Source of the DNA: Gonapodya sp. JEL0774
Taxonomy: Eukaryota; Monoblepharomycota; Monoblepharidomycetes; Monoblepharidales; Gonapodyaceae
Length of the DNA: 64,000 bases
Assembly: GCA_027604505.1 (NCBI GenBank)
Contig: JADIIX010000006.1
Coordinates: 244,044 to 308,043, forward strand
Direction of reading: 5' to 3'
A program made the position numbers and the translations under genes. Of the stretch, positions 33,899-45,003 are shown piece after piece; the stretch's first letter is position 1; the number at the start of each line of letters is the position of its first letter. Below the pieces are notes generated by a model. That model was not told the origin of the DNA. It worked only from the letters and a program-made list of their open reading frames with translations, and ran no database searches.

Positions 33899-36733
33899 AT
33901 GGCTTCGGAATCAGCGGACGTGAACGTTGTATCTCAGGCGACGCTTGCTGATGCCGAAATGGAGGTTAAACCCGCGGACGATTCTGATCCTGAGGAGTCC
34001 TTGCAGCTGAAGGACCACGACGGCGTCGCAGATGAGGCAGACAAAGCACCAACAACCCTACAATACACCCCGCTATCATTTTCTCTGCTCTTTGTTGGGT
34101 GAGAGCACATGTTTTTTCCGTTTTCGGGTCACATTCACAGAATTTATTGCGCAATCCACTACCTGTAGACTAGCGTGCGTTCTCAATCGTCTCAGTTCTA
34201 TGCCGTATTATTGACCTCTTATTGGATGTAGTCTCGCTGTCTTCCTTGGGGCGCTGGACCAAACAATTCTTGCGGTGGCAATTCGCAAGTGTCATCTGTA
34301 CCAGTGTCATCTCCACGTATCCAGATGCTCATCTCTCCGCTCTCTCGGGCTCTCTGTATCTCACTCCTTTATCTTTCTTCTCTTTGCGACTTTACTACAG
34401 CATCCATTGTGACAGGTCAGTCTTCGTCTTCGCCTTTTTCACCACTGCGTGTGTATCCCTCAAATGCCGCTTTCAGATTTCCAAACATTCTCCGGTCTCT
34501 CTTGGATTTTTACCTCTTATTTACTCACAGCTACGGGTGCGTGTAGATAAACATTGTTTTGGTTCACCGTTATGTTGTAACGTTGCGGTCTCTGTCAGCG
34601 TTTATACCAACTTATGGAAAAGCCGCGGATGTATTCGGACGGAAGGCAGTTATTCTTGTTGCCATTATTGTGTTTGAAGTTGGTAGTGCGATTTGTGGTG
34701 TAGCGACTAGCATGACAATGCTCATCGTAGGAAGAGCAGGTACGTTGTAAGTCCATGTAAGGACGATTTGCGGAGTAGTGACCTGTTTGTCGAATTGCAG
34801 TTGCCGGGCTCGGGGGAGGCGGAATCTTCTCGATCGTTATCGTCATAATCTCGTATGTGTCTTTCGCGGAAGTTGACTCTGGGCTCAAAATGATACTCAA
34901 ATCGTCGCACTCTTCGTACGTAAAAAAGCGACATCACACCGTTGGAGAAACGTCCTCTGTACCAGGGGGTCATAGGGGGTGAGTTCCAGATTGCGAACAG
35001 TGATCCCCTGCGAATCTGTGACACCCTTTGCTGTCAAAATCTCAGGTGTCTTTGGTCTTGCCTCAGTCGCTGGTCCACTAATGGGAGGTGCCTTCACGTG
35101 AGCGGCTGTTGCGAGGAACCGAGATATCTCAACGCACCCACTCACGTGTCCATTGGTCATATTTCGAAATGAAGTGATCATATTTCTTGGCGATGGTGCT
35201 TGTGAGTCGACGTTTGGTTCTATCTGTTCCTGGGACCCCGTGTCTTAATGTTTCCTCCGTTCAACGCCTTCAGCTACATCAACCTACCGCTGGGAGTGAT
35301 TACGATTTTGACTGTTATCTTTTTGCTACGGTTGCCCGTGAGTATTTCGCGAGAGGTTGCGCCACCGTGCATTATCCCCACCCCACAAGTTCCCATCCTA
35401 CCAAAACAAACTTATCTAGGTTGGTTCCGGTGACATATCAAAACAACTTCGGAGAATGGATGTCTCCGGCACCTTTCTGCTTGTTCTTGGGATCGTGCTT
35501 GTTCTTGTTCCACTCGCCGAGGGGGGAAACGAGTACCCCTGGAACTCTGGCTTTGTCATTGGACTTTTGATAGCTGGATGTAAGTCAAGATTTTAGTCAG
35601 CATACCTGACTCGAATGGGAACTCATCGAAGTTCGGAATTCCAGTCGTTGTGCTGGGCCTTTTCGTTTATGTAGAAGCCAGGGTGGCAGTGGAACCAGTC
35701 ATTCCACTTTCGTTGTACGTATACATTCGCACGGTGGTATCAGCAGGTGGTCTCCTCACATGTTGATAACTAACAGGTTCAAAAATCGTTACGTGGCGAT
35801 TGTTTTCCTGTGCTCATTCTTCAACGGGATGGCCTTTTTCTCGCTGCTCTCCTATACACCGACCTACTTCCAAGTGGTCAACGGTGACACACCTACACAA
35901 GCGGGCATTGACTCCCTTCCTCTCATCCTGTCGCTCGTTGTATTTTCCATTCTCTCGGGAGTCATTATGTCATCCACGGGTTACTACCAACCATTATTAA
36001 TGATCGGAGCATCCATGGAGATCGTGGGAGGTGCATTAATGTACACTCTCAACCAGAATTCTCGCACGGATCAGAAAGTTGGCTATCTGATCATGACTGG
36101 AGGAGGTAGGTACTTCTTGCAGTGTTTGAAGAACGCTTCCCGCTAATTAGTTTGTGGATATGACTGTAATGTACGGCAATTTAGGCCTGGGCCTGAGTGT
36201 ACAGACTCTAATAATTGCTGCTCAAGTGGCCGCTCCTCCAGAGCAACTTTCAGTGCGTGATCACAACACTGGACATGCGTGAACTGGCACTTATTCACTT
36301 ATTGGGTCCCGCGTCTTACCAATAGCTTGTCACTGCCAATGTAAATTTCTGGCAGCAAATTGGTGCTGTTTTGGGGATAGCTATCACGTCATCGGTAAGC
36401 TGCCCAGAGCCCCAAATCCGTTTGTGATGGTTCGTTGTGCTGACACAATGAGGTGTTTGCTAGGTCTTTTCGAACAAATTGACCACTTCTCTCATGGAAC
36501 TTGCACCGAATGCCGTCGTTGCCTACGTCAAAAATAACCCATCCAACCTGCGTAACTCACCTCCATCTCTCATCCCACCAGAAGAGCTCGAAGGCGTCAT
36601 CAGCGCATACGTGGCGGGCCTGGACTTGCTCTTCCTGCTCACCGTGCCGTTCGCGGGCATGTACTTCATTTCAAGCTTGTTCGTAAAGAAATCCAAGCTT
36701 CCAAAAGGTATCGAGATGGCAGTAGCTGGCTAG
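33899..36733 (+). CDS. MFS drug:H+ antiporter-2 type transporter (14 TM)
   Basis: A fungal DHA2-type major facilitator. The acidic N-terminal tail (MASESADVNVVSQATLADAE) leads to TPLSFSLLFVG. The next exon gives LAVFLGALDQTILAVAI, the DQTI motif. Further exons carry FIPTYGKAADVFGRKAVILV (motif A), then MLIVGRAVAGLGGGGIFS across an intron, and LPLGVITILTVIFLLRLP after RWCFYINLP. The middle has YPWNSGFVIGLLIAG. The second half reads VAIVFLCSFFNGMAFFSLLS with YTPTYFQVVNGDTPTQAGID. It ends with FWQQIGAVLGIAITSSVFSN and LDLLFLLTVPFAGMYFISSL, stop near 36733. Roughly ten introns break it, and some frames near 34290-34540 are hard to resolve. The substrate is unknown. Confidence 0.85.
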
Positions 36734-37547
36734 AAACGGAATATATCATTGGCCTTAGATTTTGGCTGTGGTCATGATCACTGCAACTACTATGCAAACA
36801 TAGATGTATTCCCCACCATAAACTTTTTATTCTTTCAAAGAGATCTTCCGCTAACTTGCGATAGGGCGTTTCTCAAGCGGAGGAACAGAAATGAATCATG
36901 GTGGGATTTGTGTGAGGTACACATACTGTACACACATAGTCTGGGTGCTCCATTCGCGTACTCCGGACGTTATGCAACTTTTGTGACAAAGTCCGGTGGG
37001 AGGTTGGACTTGGCGCACAAAAACTCTGACGGGCCCCACCGGAGGCACAAGCTTCCCTAGGCTGGGATACTCGCCTCTCCCAAAGGCGCCCATATTGAAA
37101 AATTGTGGTGCAAAGTCCAAGCCGACCTTCCCAGCCTTGTTAGCACATCACCCTTGCATTGGTGAGTTGACAAATCGTGCTCAGACCTCGTGGGCGGCAA
37201 CAGCACCAGGACACTATTTCTCGACTATCTGGACGCCTGGAACTATCCACTCGTTCCCGACGACTTCGTAATATATGTATCGTGTACCACCCTCGCTCAA
37301 AAACTACACGACACAACCGACTCAGCGCATAACACGTATACCAATAAATCAGTACTGCTATTATTGCGCCGGGTTACTGGTTACCGTCTCAGGAAGCACC
37401 GGACCCCTCAACCGGGAGTGCCGGCTGGGCTGCTTCAGGCATTGCTCCGGATTCACAACAACCATCACCAAAACGTGCTGTGGCCATTCTCTTCACCTCC
37501 TGGTTGCGCAACAAACAGTTTCCATTCTGCCCGCGCTCTGAAACATC
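36734..37547. other. Intergenic interval without a recognised gene
   Basis: Open frames exist on both strands, the longest about 148 codons on the plus strand from 37190, but no domain or good splice structure supports them. It lies between the end of the MFS gene and the start of PI31 and likely holds the PI31 promoter. Confidence 0.4.
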
Positions 37548-39443
37548 ATGTCGTCGAACGCAGATCCTCTCGATCCGTTCAATGTTCTCGATATACTGAG
37601 GAAAACGCTCCCACGATCGGAGTCCCTACAACGTGAATCCGCCCTGTCATCCGAGTCAAGCTCATCGGCTCCCTCAACTCCCGATGTTCTGTTTCGAAGC
37701 CAAGCCGATGTAGTAACGGGAACTATTCATGCATCCATGCTGGCACTGGGTTTCAGATTGGTCGCGCTTGGTGAAGAGGGACCTGTCGATGAGTCTATGG
37801 GCGATGGCGGGGTCCCCACTGGTAGGTAATCAACCATTCATCCTCCATTTCACTTGTCACTGGGAAAGTGAAAGAGAATGACGAAACCGGACGAAAATTA
37901 TCTCCCATGATTGATCTCTATATTTTTGCTTGGGACTACCACCTTTTATCCGGTGTACAAGTCCGACCTCTCCTTCCGCAATGGAACGCATCGCAGGATG
38001 CGTACGCCTTTCGCTATAAACATGAGCGCTCTGCGTTCACTTTTTTGATCAAGATTCTAAAAATGGCCAGCAAGCTCATTATCAATGGTCTTGCTCCTGA
38101 GGTGAGCTAGATGATTAAATCTCCGCTTTGGTGAAAAGCCAAGTCTTAAGATGGATGGATTTTGGTTTGAAGTCTGGAGAGGCCAAAGAGATGAGGAGAT
38201 GCGTTTGCTAGTTGGGGACCCATGGCGTGAGATGTTGCACCATTCAAACTGTGTCACATGAACTCCTGTTTCCCACTAAAACACACACACTAGGACAACA
38301 AACTCCGCACTCTCACTATCGCCCTCCCAGACTTCATGTCCCCTTTTGGCAAGTACCCCTTCACCACTTCGGACGAGGCACGCATCCTCTTCGAACCGGA
38401 ACCGCCAGCGAGTCCTTACTTCCGCCTCTTCAAGTCTTACGACAAGCTCCACGATTTGATATCCGGTTTTAAGGTCGACGTAATAATCCGAATCGCGCCA
38501 AACTTGCAGAAGGAGGGTTATGAGGAGGGAGTGAGGTGGGGCACCCATTTCAGACAAACCATTTCGTGGTCTGGGAGAAACTATCAGAACATCAGCCACG
38601 TCATAACTCGAATTGAATACTTCTCTTGTAGCAACCCAACTCGTACTTCCGCTCCATCTTCATCGTCAACACGGCCACCATCAGTCCAACCTCTTCCACG
38701 CCCTAATCCTCCGCAACCCCCTCGGCCCACACCATACGGCGACTTCCCTGCCAATCCCCTTGGCCCCGGCCGAAGTCCCTTCGCCATCGGCGACAGAGAT
38801 TTGGATCCATTCTCTGCCGCGCCAGGTGTTGTGGGCATCGGTCCTTACTTCGGTGGGGGTGCCGGAGGTATTGGCCCATTTGGTGGTGGTGTTGGTGGTG
38901 GAGGCGGGCGAGGTCCATTCAGAGGCGGTGGAGGAGGCATGTATGTGGATCCCGCACATCCAATATTTGGCCCAAGAGGGGGTGGGGGAGGAGGATTCGG
39001 TGGCGGATGGGGTGAGGGCATACCATCTGGCCCTGGTGGGGAACGATTACCGCCCGGAGCTGTTCCTCCAGGTGCAAGATTTGATCCCATTATGCCTGGG
39101 ATATCTGGTCCTGGATTTGGACCAAGACCGGGGAGGATGGGCCCAGGTTCAGGTGGGGGTGGGATTGGGTTGCCGCCGGGATCTGGAAGTCTGCCAGGGC
39201 AGCCGGGATGGGGTCCGGGAAGGAGACTGGGTGGAGATGAAGTTGAGATGCCTAGATCGTGAGTAATTTTTCGCGTTCGCACGGCTGATGAGGGATCGTT
39301 GGATTGAACACCACCATATGCGCTCTGAAAGGGGAGAACCAGATCCAGACATTGACCTTCCCCCTCAAGGTGATGACGTGGGCGTGCCACCACACCAAAC
39401 TCTAAGTGAGAGGTCACCACCAGGGTATGAGGTTGGTGATTGA
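37548..39443 (+). CDS. PI31-type proteasome regulator (PSMF1 family)
   Basis: PI31 binds the 20S proteasome and tunes its activity or assembly. The protein begins MSSNADPLDPFNVLDIL. After an intron come SPMIDLYIFAWDYHLLSGVQ and AFRYKHERSAFTFLIKILKM, the 'W......Y.F.Y....' core of the FP domain. The next exon continues DNKLRTLTIALPDFMSPFGK and YDKLHDLISGFKVDVIIRIA. After another intron the protein becomes Pro-rich and then Gly-rich. It contains FGPRGGGGGGFGGGWGEG and GAVPPGARFDPIMP, the GARFDP signature near the C-terminus of PI31. A last exon reads PDIDLPPQGDDVGVPPHQTL and stops at 39441-39443. The Gly-rich tail is longer than in animal PI31. It is convergent with the polymerase gene, 253 nt apart. 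Confidence 0.85.
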
Positions 39444-39696
39444 TGTTTGCTGCCTGCACGTCCGATCAATTCAATGCTTTCCTACACATTCTCAATTGGC
39501 TTGGGTCCCGCCGTTGTCGTACCACGTTTTAGGACATGTTCATGTGATGAGACATGAGATATGATACGAGATGTGGAATGTCTTTGTGTATTTTGACACA
39601 CGAAACATAGTGACGAGTCACATCAGAGAATGTGGAAATTTTGTATCAAAATAGATAAAATAATGAAAACAGGCATTAACAGATGCTACCAAGAAC

Positions 39697-42600
39697 TCAT
39701 AGCAACTCGATGGAGGCCTCCAACCGCTCAGTCTCACGGGCCAGCTTCAATCTCTCATGCACAGACTTAAGTCTCCTGAAGAAAAATTTACAATCGCCGT
39801 TGGCGCACAACACCTCCCTCATCCAAGAACCCTGGCATTGCCAACATTGGCTTTGCACACGGCATTGTTCAGCATCAAGACTCCACACCTGTCCCAGTTT
39901 AGCCTCATATATCCTGGGCAGATCCACGACGTGCTTGACGCACACCGCGTGATCGACATGGATCTTCACACGGCATACCATACAGGAAGCGGACTCTGTA
40001 GACTTGCCAAAAAAGTTCGTGATTGTGCCAGGTTTGTGCTTCGATACCACGGGAACTTGCGAGGAGCGGGAGACCTTAGTGTGTGGACCATAAAAGAGAT
40101 TCGAGACTTCCGATGGTGAAATAAACAGCTCGAACAGACGTTTGAGCTGATTCTCGAGTTGGTGATGGAGGTCTTTTGCATGAGCAAGAGAAGGATGTTC
40201 TTGAAATTCAAAATGAAAAGACTAGAACCCAACATTACCTACAGTATTCGTAGTCCAAAGGAATTTGATTTTGAATGGCATAAACTGGATCTTCACTCTT
40301 CTCGTGCCCCTTTGCCCCAACGTCTCCCTGAATATAGACAAACGAAATCCGTTCTCCGTCTTCAAACACACGCCCAGGCTCCCGCTTGCGAATTCGCTCT
40401 GCCAACTCCACATGTACTTGTTTCGTCTTGTAACTCTCAGTCTCGGTTCCAAGCCACAAGCCTTTCGTAATAATAAACTGAAGACGCAGTGAAGTATTAG
40501 AAGAAACTCCGCAACTTTGCAAACATCTGCGCCGTCTTGCACCACACCAACCTCGCTGACATCAAAACTACCCTCGAGCATGCTTTGAATACTGCTTTTC
40601 ACGTAGGTTTTTGCCTTTTCGATTGAAGACGCTCTCTCCAGGTCGGAAATCTGCTGAGCTCCATCTACTTGATCATTGTTCTTTCCAGAAGGACATATTA
40701 TTTGAAGAACCGTGGTCATCATTCGAGCTAACAACGGGCACGAATCTCGGCGCTGTGATTCCACACCCTGTGGCAGCACACGTCAGAGCTTTGAGTTTCA
40801 GTTTAGATCCACGAGGAGGAATACCTTCGCGTCCAATCCGATGGACCGGCCGTCTGGGGACCATTCCAGCCCCGCATAACGTTTTCTGTTCACCATTATA
40901 AACGGAAAATAAACTTTTTGAAACTCTAGCGCGATTGGATACTTGAAAATAGAAGAACAATGATCGGCAATCAGCTTGCTGAATCGAATGGCGTCGTTGA
41001 CCGATGTGTTCGGAAACTTCAGAAATACCGAGTCTGTGTCGCCATAGATGACCTGGGTATCAGTGGGAAAACCCTGACTCCTACGGAACTTCGTTTCGAT
41101 TTCGACCTTTGTTCGTGCAAGCATTTGGGCTAGTGTGGTCCAAGTGGCGAGAAGATGATATGAGCAGACCCTCAGCAGAGTGTTCGCGTCTTGAGTGACC
41201 CACTTACCACCGAAGAGAATGGTGGACTCCGCGATGGGCAAACACTGTAGTTTGGAATCCTTCGCGCCAGTGAAGCCATATATAGCATTTGCGCTAACTT
41301 TTAGTGCAGTCTGGCGACCTGACCGGAACAAGGACCGTGGAGAATAATATCAGGAAACTCGTAGGACAAAACTTAACCACCAACCGTTTAGCACAAGCTT
41401 CATCGTAGGGTCAGACGTTGCTAGCATTTGCTTTTTAACTTTTCTGAAATATGGGGGGGACATGATAAACATGAGCATTCCTGACTCTGAGAATTGTCTT
41501 TCGCAATGAACTCAAACTTGCTTTCTTTCCTCCAAAAAGGCTTCGAGTATAAGTGGAACGATACCCTTCTTCACTGAAGAGTTAACAAAGTAACACTCTT
41601 GCGGGCCGAGTCCAGCCTCCCATTCACTACAGTCCATGAGATGGCGATCCTCTGGTTTCAACAAAGTATCGTAGGAAAGATTCTGGGATATAATAATAGA
41701 AGGATCTGAGATTTGAGAAGTCATGAAGTGAGAAATTGAGATGACGTTGAACGCATCGTGACACCCACAAAGTGAGCGGAAGTCAAGTACCGCACAGGGG
41801 TCGGTCGTATTCAGTCCCGTCTCCGGCATGCTCATTCGGGAGAACCCCTCAATGATCAATTGATGTTGAAAATTTTGACTTTAAAAACTCACTAATTAAG
41901 TGGTCCTTCGGTCATGCCACTGTCATTGCGATCCTTGGCACTTGGTATTACGATGTCCCTGGCCCGACAATAACGGCAGAGCTGACTCCAAAATCGTGCC
42001 ATCTGTCCTCTCTAAAAGGATATGGGCACCAGGCGATCAGAATTAGTGGGTCCTGGCGTAATACAATGAGGGAAGAGTTTACCTGAAAACACTCCGCAAT
42101 GTTGAGACCAGTCACTCGTGCCATCTCCAAGTAACCCACTAGGTGGGCGCCTTTTCTCCCTATATCCACAGCTAGTACTACTTCCCTCGCAACGTAATCG
42201 AAGAACCGTTTTCGAGATACTTCGTTGCCTGAGAACAGTCGGCCGAGTTGTGTCGGAGTGAGCGTTTCCTTAGTCCGCCCCAGATAACTTTGAACTGCCT
42301 CAGCAAACGAATACGAGCGGAGCCGCTCGTCGCGCTCTACTATCTGCCTGAGGTCCAGGAGAAGGCGACCAGGCACAACCATTTCCGTGAAAGCACGATT
42401 ATTCGTTCCTGTACGAATAATAGTAATAAAATAAGGTAGAGACTTGACCCTCAAACACAACACGAGATTTTACCGGCCATTCTCCTCTGTGCTCTCACCC
42501 AACTAGCTCCGTATATCTGGTGCTTCCCAATTTTGACATCAACCGCGGCGAGACGGCCCAGTTTCCCCCAACCATTAACATTCAACTCCTTTGCCCTGTT

Positions 42601-44619
42601 GATGATCAGCGCAAAGCTTTCGGCGGCATCCCAGCCACTCAGCACATCCGGATCATACAAGAGCAGCACGTCTTTGAGACCAATAAGCATCTCCCGCTCA
42701 CTTCCATACTCGAATACAGTATAGAACTGAGCCACTGTTGACGGAATATGACGAGGTGGTAATTGTGGGCTCGAAAGGGCGGGAGCGTTTTCACCGCGGT
42801 GAGTGAAAACAACGGTAGGGTCCATTTTGGTAGGAGAACTTGATGAATTCGAAGAGCTTTCGACATGTCGTGTGGTGAAAACAATAGGAATCGCGACAAT
42901 GCGTTTTTGCGACCCATTTGAGAAGAGGGTCGTCGGATGCGCAACTGGGCGATAGCTATTGTGATTGGCCCCGACCGAAGCTGAAGAAGAACTGACAATC
43001 CGCGATGTAGGACTAGGTGATAGCGGCGACATACCACGTCGATCCAGTCGTTGGAACGAAGATTTTTGCTTCCTTGGCGCCCAGGGAGTATCAGCTGAGA
43101 CCGCCGATCGGGTTGGTGGAGTCCTGGGCGAATCACGTCCCAAACTTGATGTGACGTGCATTCCCGTGCGGTTTGTTCTCTCTGTGTCGTTTGGGGTGCT
43201 ATCAACTTCAGGATCCATTTTCCTCTCGTTCACACTCGAAACACCTTCCGACAGGGCGACGATCGCACACATTCGCCACCCCACCATGCCCCCCCATTTG
43301 CCCTCGTCCTCCTCCGTTGTGTGTGCTTGGATGTCAGACCATCGAATCGCCACTGAATTCGAGCACCGACTCCACCGAGATGAGAGAACACGGTACGCAC
43401 GACGAGGGAGAGTGCAAAACGAGCCGCCAGAGAGGCGGGCAGCGACAAGGAAACGAAGGACGGGGGTCATGTTCGACTCATAAACGGTCTGCGGAGATGC
43501 GAAAAAAGACAATTGGAAGCCTGACAAAACATCAACGATGGCATAACACACCGCGTCATACAATTTCCCGCTGGTCCACAAAGCTGTAAATGCTTCACCA
43601 CCCGCTCCTTGCTTCTCACTCGATTCCAGGGCCTTGGTCGCCTTCCCAACATCGGTATGCTTGTCAAACTCAATTCGGACGAAATTCTCATACCGGTCAC
43701 CAGCACCAGGACGGTAGTACATTAGAGGTTTACGTTTGCAAAGCTCTGCTGTGCGAGGGCATACACCTGAGGCGGCACGGAGAGCGTACAGGAAGGAGGG
43801 TATATCCGTGGCCGTGAAAATGGGAGCCACGGGGAAGTAAATGAATGGATGGAAATCTTCAACCTGGGCGCAACGAGTCCAATAGGATGAGGAGAGGGAA
43901 AGCAAGCAGATCTCGTCCCAATGGGCAAGAGGTTTGAACGTTTGTCACATGTTCGAAGAACTCACCCAAACGCAGACGCTACGCCCATCCAGTGTACTCC
44001 CTACAATTCTGATTGGTGGGGCGTTTCCCTTGAGTGGCGGCAATGCTCCATGTTTTGCCTCGCGAGAAGCGTCTTCACATTCCAGAATTTGGATATGTAT
44101 GTCATCAGTTTCAGAATTCAACGTAAATGTGGGACGAGGAAGAAGCGGAAACACGGAGGCGAAGTAAGAGGAGTGATTGCCCTGTGCAACTGCGATGAAG
44201 TCGGATGCGGCGACAGGATGAAGTTCTCCGCATGGCTCCCCATCATCACTGCTCTCTACCAGGGGGGGATCATCGTCACTCAGATATGGTCGGAGTTCGC
44301 CATTACCAGTTTCATCCACAGTTACGTTCTCGTGCAATTGGTGATCCTCAGTGTCTGTTTCGCTGTTATCAATTCTGTCCCGTTCGACATTCTGCAACGA
44401 AATCAAGCCGGTATTGTCGTCATCATCGAGAATTTTCTCAGAAGAATTAATGTTCAATCGCGGACGCAATGTCCCATTCGGCGGAGAGGAAGCGACCATG
44501 CCATTCGACTTTCCCTCCCGCGAGCTTGGTTTTCTTCGCTTGAATTCTTGAAAGCCATAGAATTTGGATTTTGATCCATCACCATCGCCGAGTCCCACAG
44601 ACTGATTTGGCAATTTCAT
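39697..44619 (-). CDS. DNA polymerase delta catalytic-subunit homologue with lost proofreading motifs
   Basis: Homologue of POLD1/Pol3, a B-family replicative DNA polymerase. The N-terminus is acidic; then HIQILECEDASR and IRIVGSTLDGRSVCVWV match the delta N-terminal domain, followed by FHPFIYFPVAPIF and AELCKRKPLMYY. Polymerase motif A is VLDFRSL, joined by an intron to YPSIIISQNLSYDTLL. KKGIVPLILEAFLEER follows, then RQTALKVSANAIYGFTGA (motif B) and VIYGDTDSVF (motif C). KVYFPFIMVNRKRYAGLEW, RRDSCPLLARMM and HVELAERIRKREPG continue in delta order. The C-terminus has CMVCRVKI...CVKH (zinc site) and QCWQCQGSW...CANGDC (the iron-sulphur CysB site). All exonuclease motifs are altered: IVALSEG replaces FDIEC, GWDAAESF replaces GYNIQNFD, and YVAREVVL replaces YCLKDAYL. 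A Ser/Pro-rich insert of about 130 residues lies in the exonuclease domain. About ten introns. ATG 44619 is preferred; 44700 is also possible. Confidence 0.9.
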
Positions 44620-45003
44620 CACATAAGGGAAACCACAAGAAGGCCACGAGTTCACCATTATAACGAGTTTCATACAAAAATTGAGATCGCAAACAGTCAC
44701 TCACACAGAAAAAAATAAAGAGAACGTTGTTTACTAACCAGAATGAGCTAAGGTACTTCCTGAATAATGTGTCACTCCGGAACCCTCGCTCGCTTCCATG
44801 AACTTCGACATGTCGGCATCAACTTTGGTGGGAACTGACACTGTTGGCTTATAATGATAAATGACCGCCAGATACGGCAAAATAGATGGCACACGACAAG
44901 TCAATTAGATTTAGATCAAGGTCGAACTGTTGGGCGATGGACACTGCTCTGTTCTCGAGAGTGGGTCCAGATGCAAACGTTTAACACTATATCAGGTTCA
45001 ATA
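44620..45003. other. Intergenic interval
   Basis: It lies between the polymerase start and the stop of the RNA-binding protein gene; both are on the minus strand. It should include the polymerase promoter. No other feature is seen. Confidence 0.4.

Noticed and set aside
37190-37636. 148-codon plus-strand open frame before PI31
   Set aside because: No motif, odd composition, and it overlaps the likely PI31 promoter and start.
38613-39459. Long open frames on both strands overlapping the PI31 Gly-rich tail
   Set aside because: They are produced by the Gly/Pro-rich repeat composition. Only the frame with GARFDP fits a known family.
40610-40900. REV3 (polymerase zeta) as an alternative identity for the polymerase gene
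   Set aside because: The dead exonuclease would fit REV3, but ANAIYGFTGA, HVELAERIRKREPG and the CQGSW cysteine pair match polymerase delta rather than the YTSA-type motif of REV3.
41512-41859. In-frame sequence between polymerase motif A halves (CGCHDAFNVISI)
   Set aside because: It looks coding, but alignment to the family requires DFRSL to join YPSIIIS directly, so this is an intron that happens to stay open.
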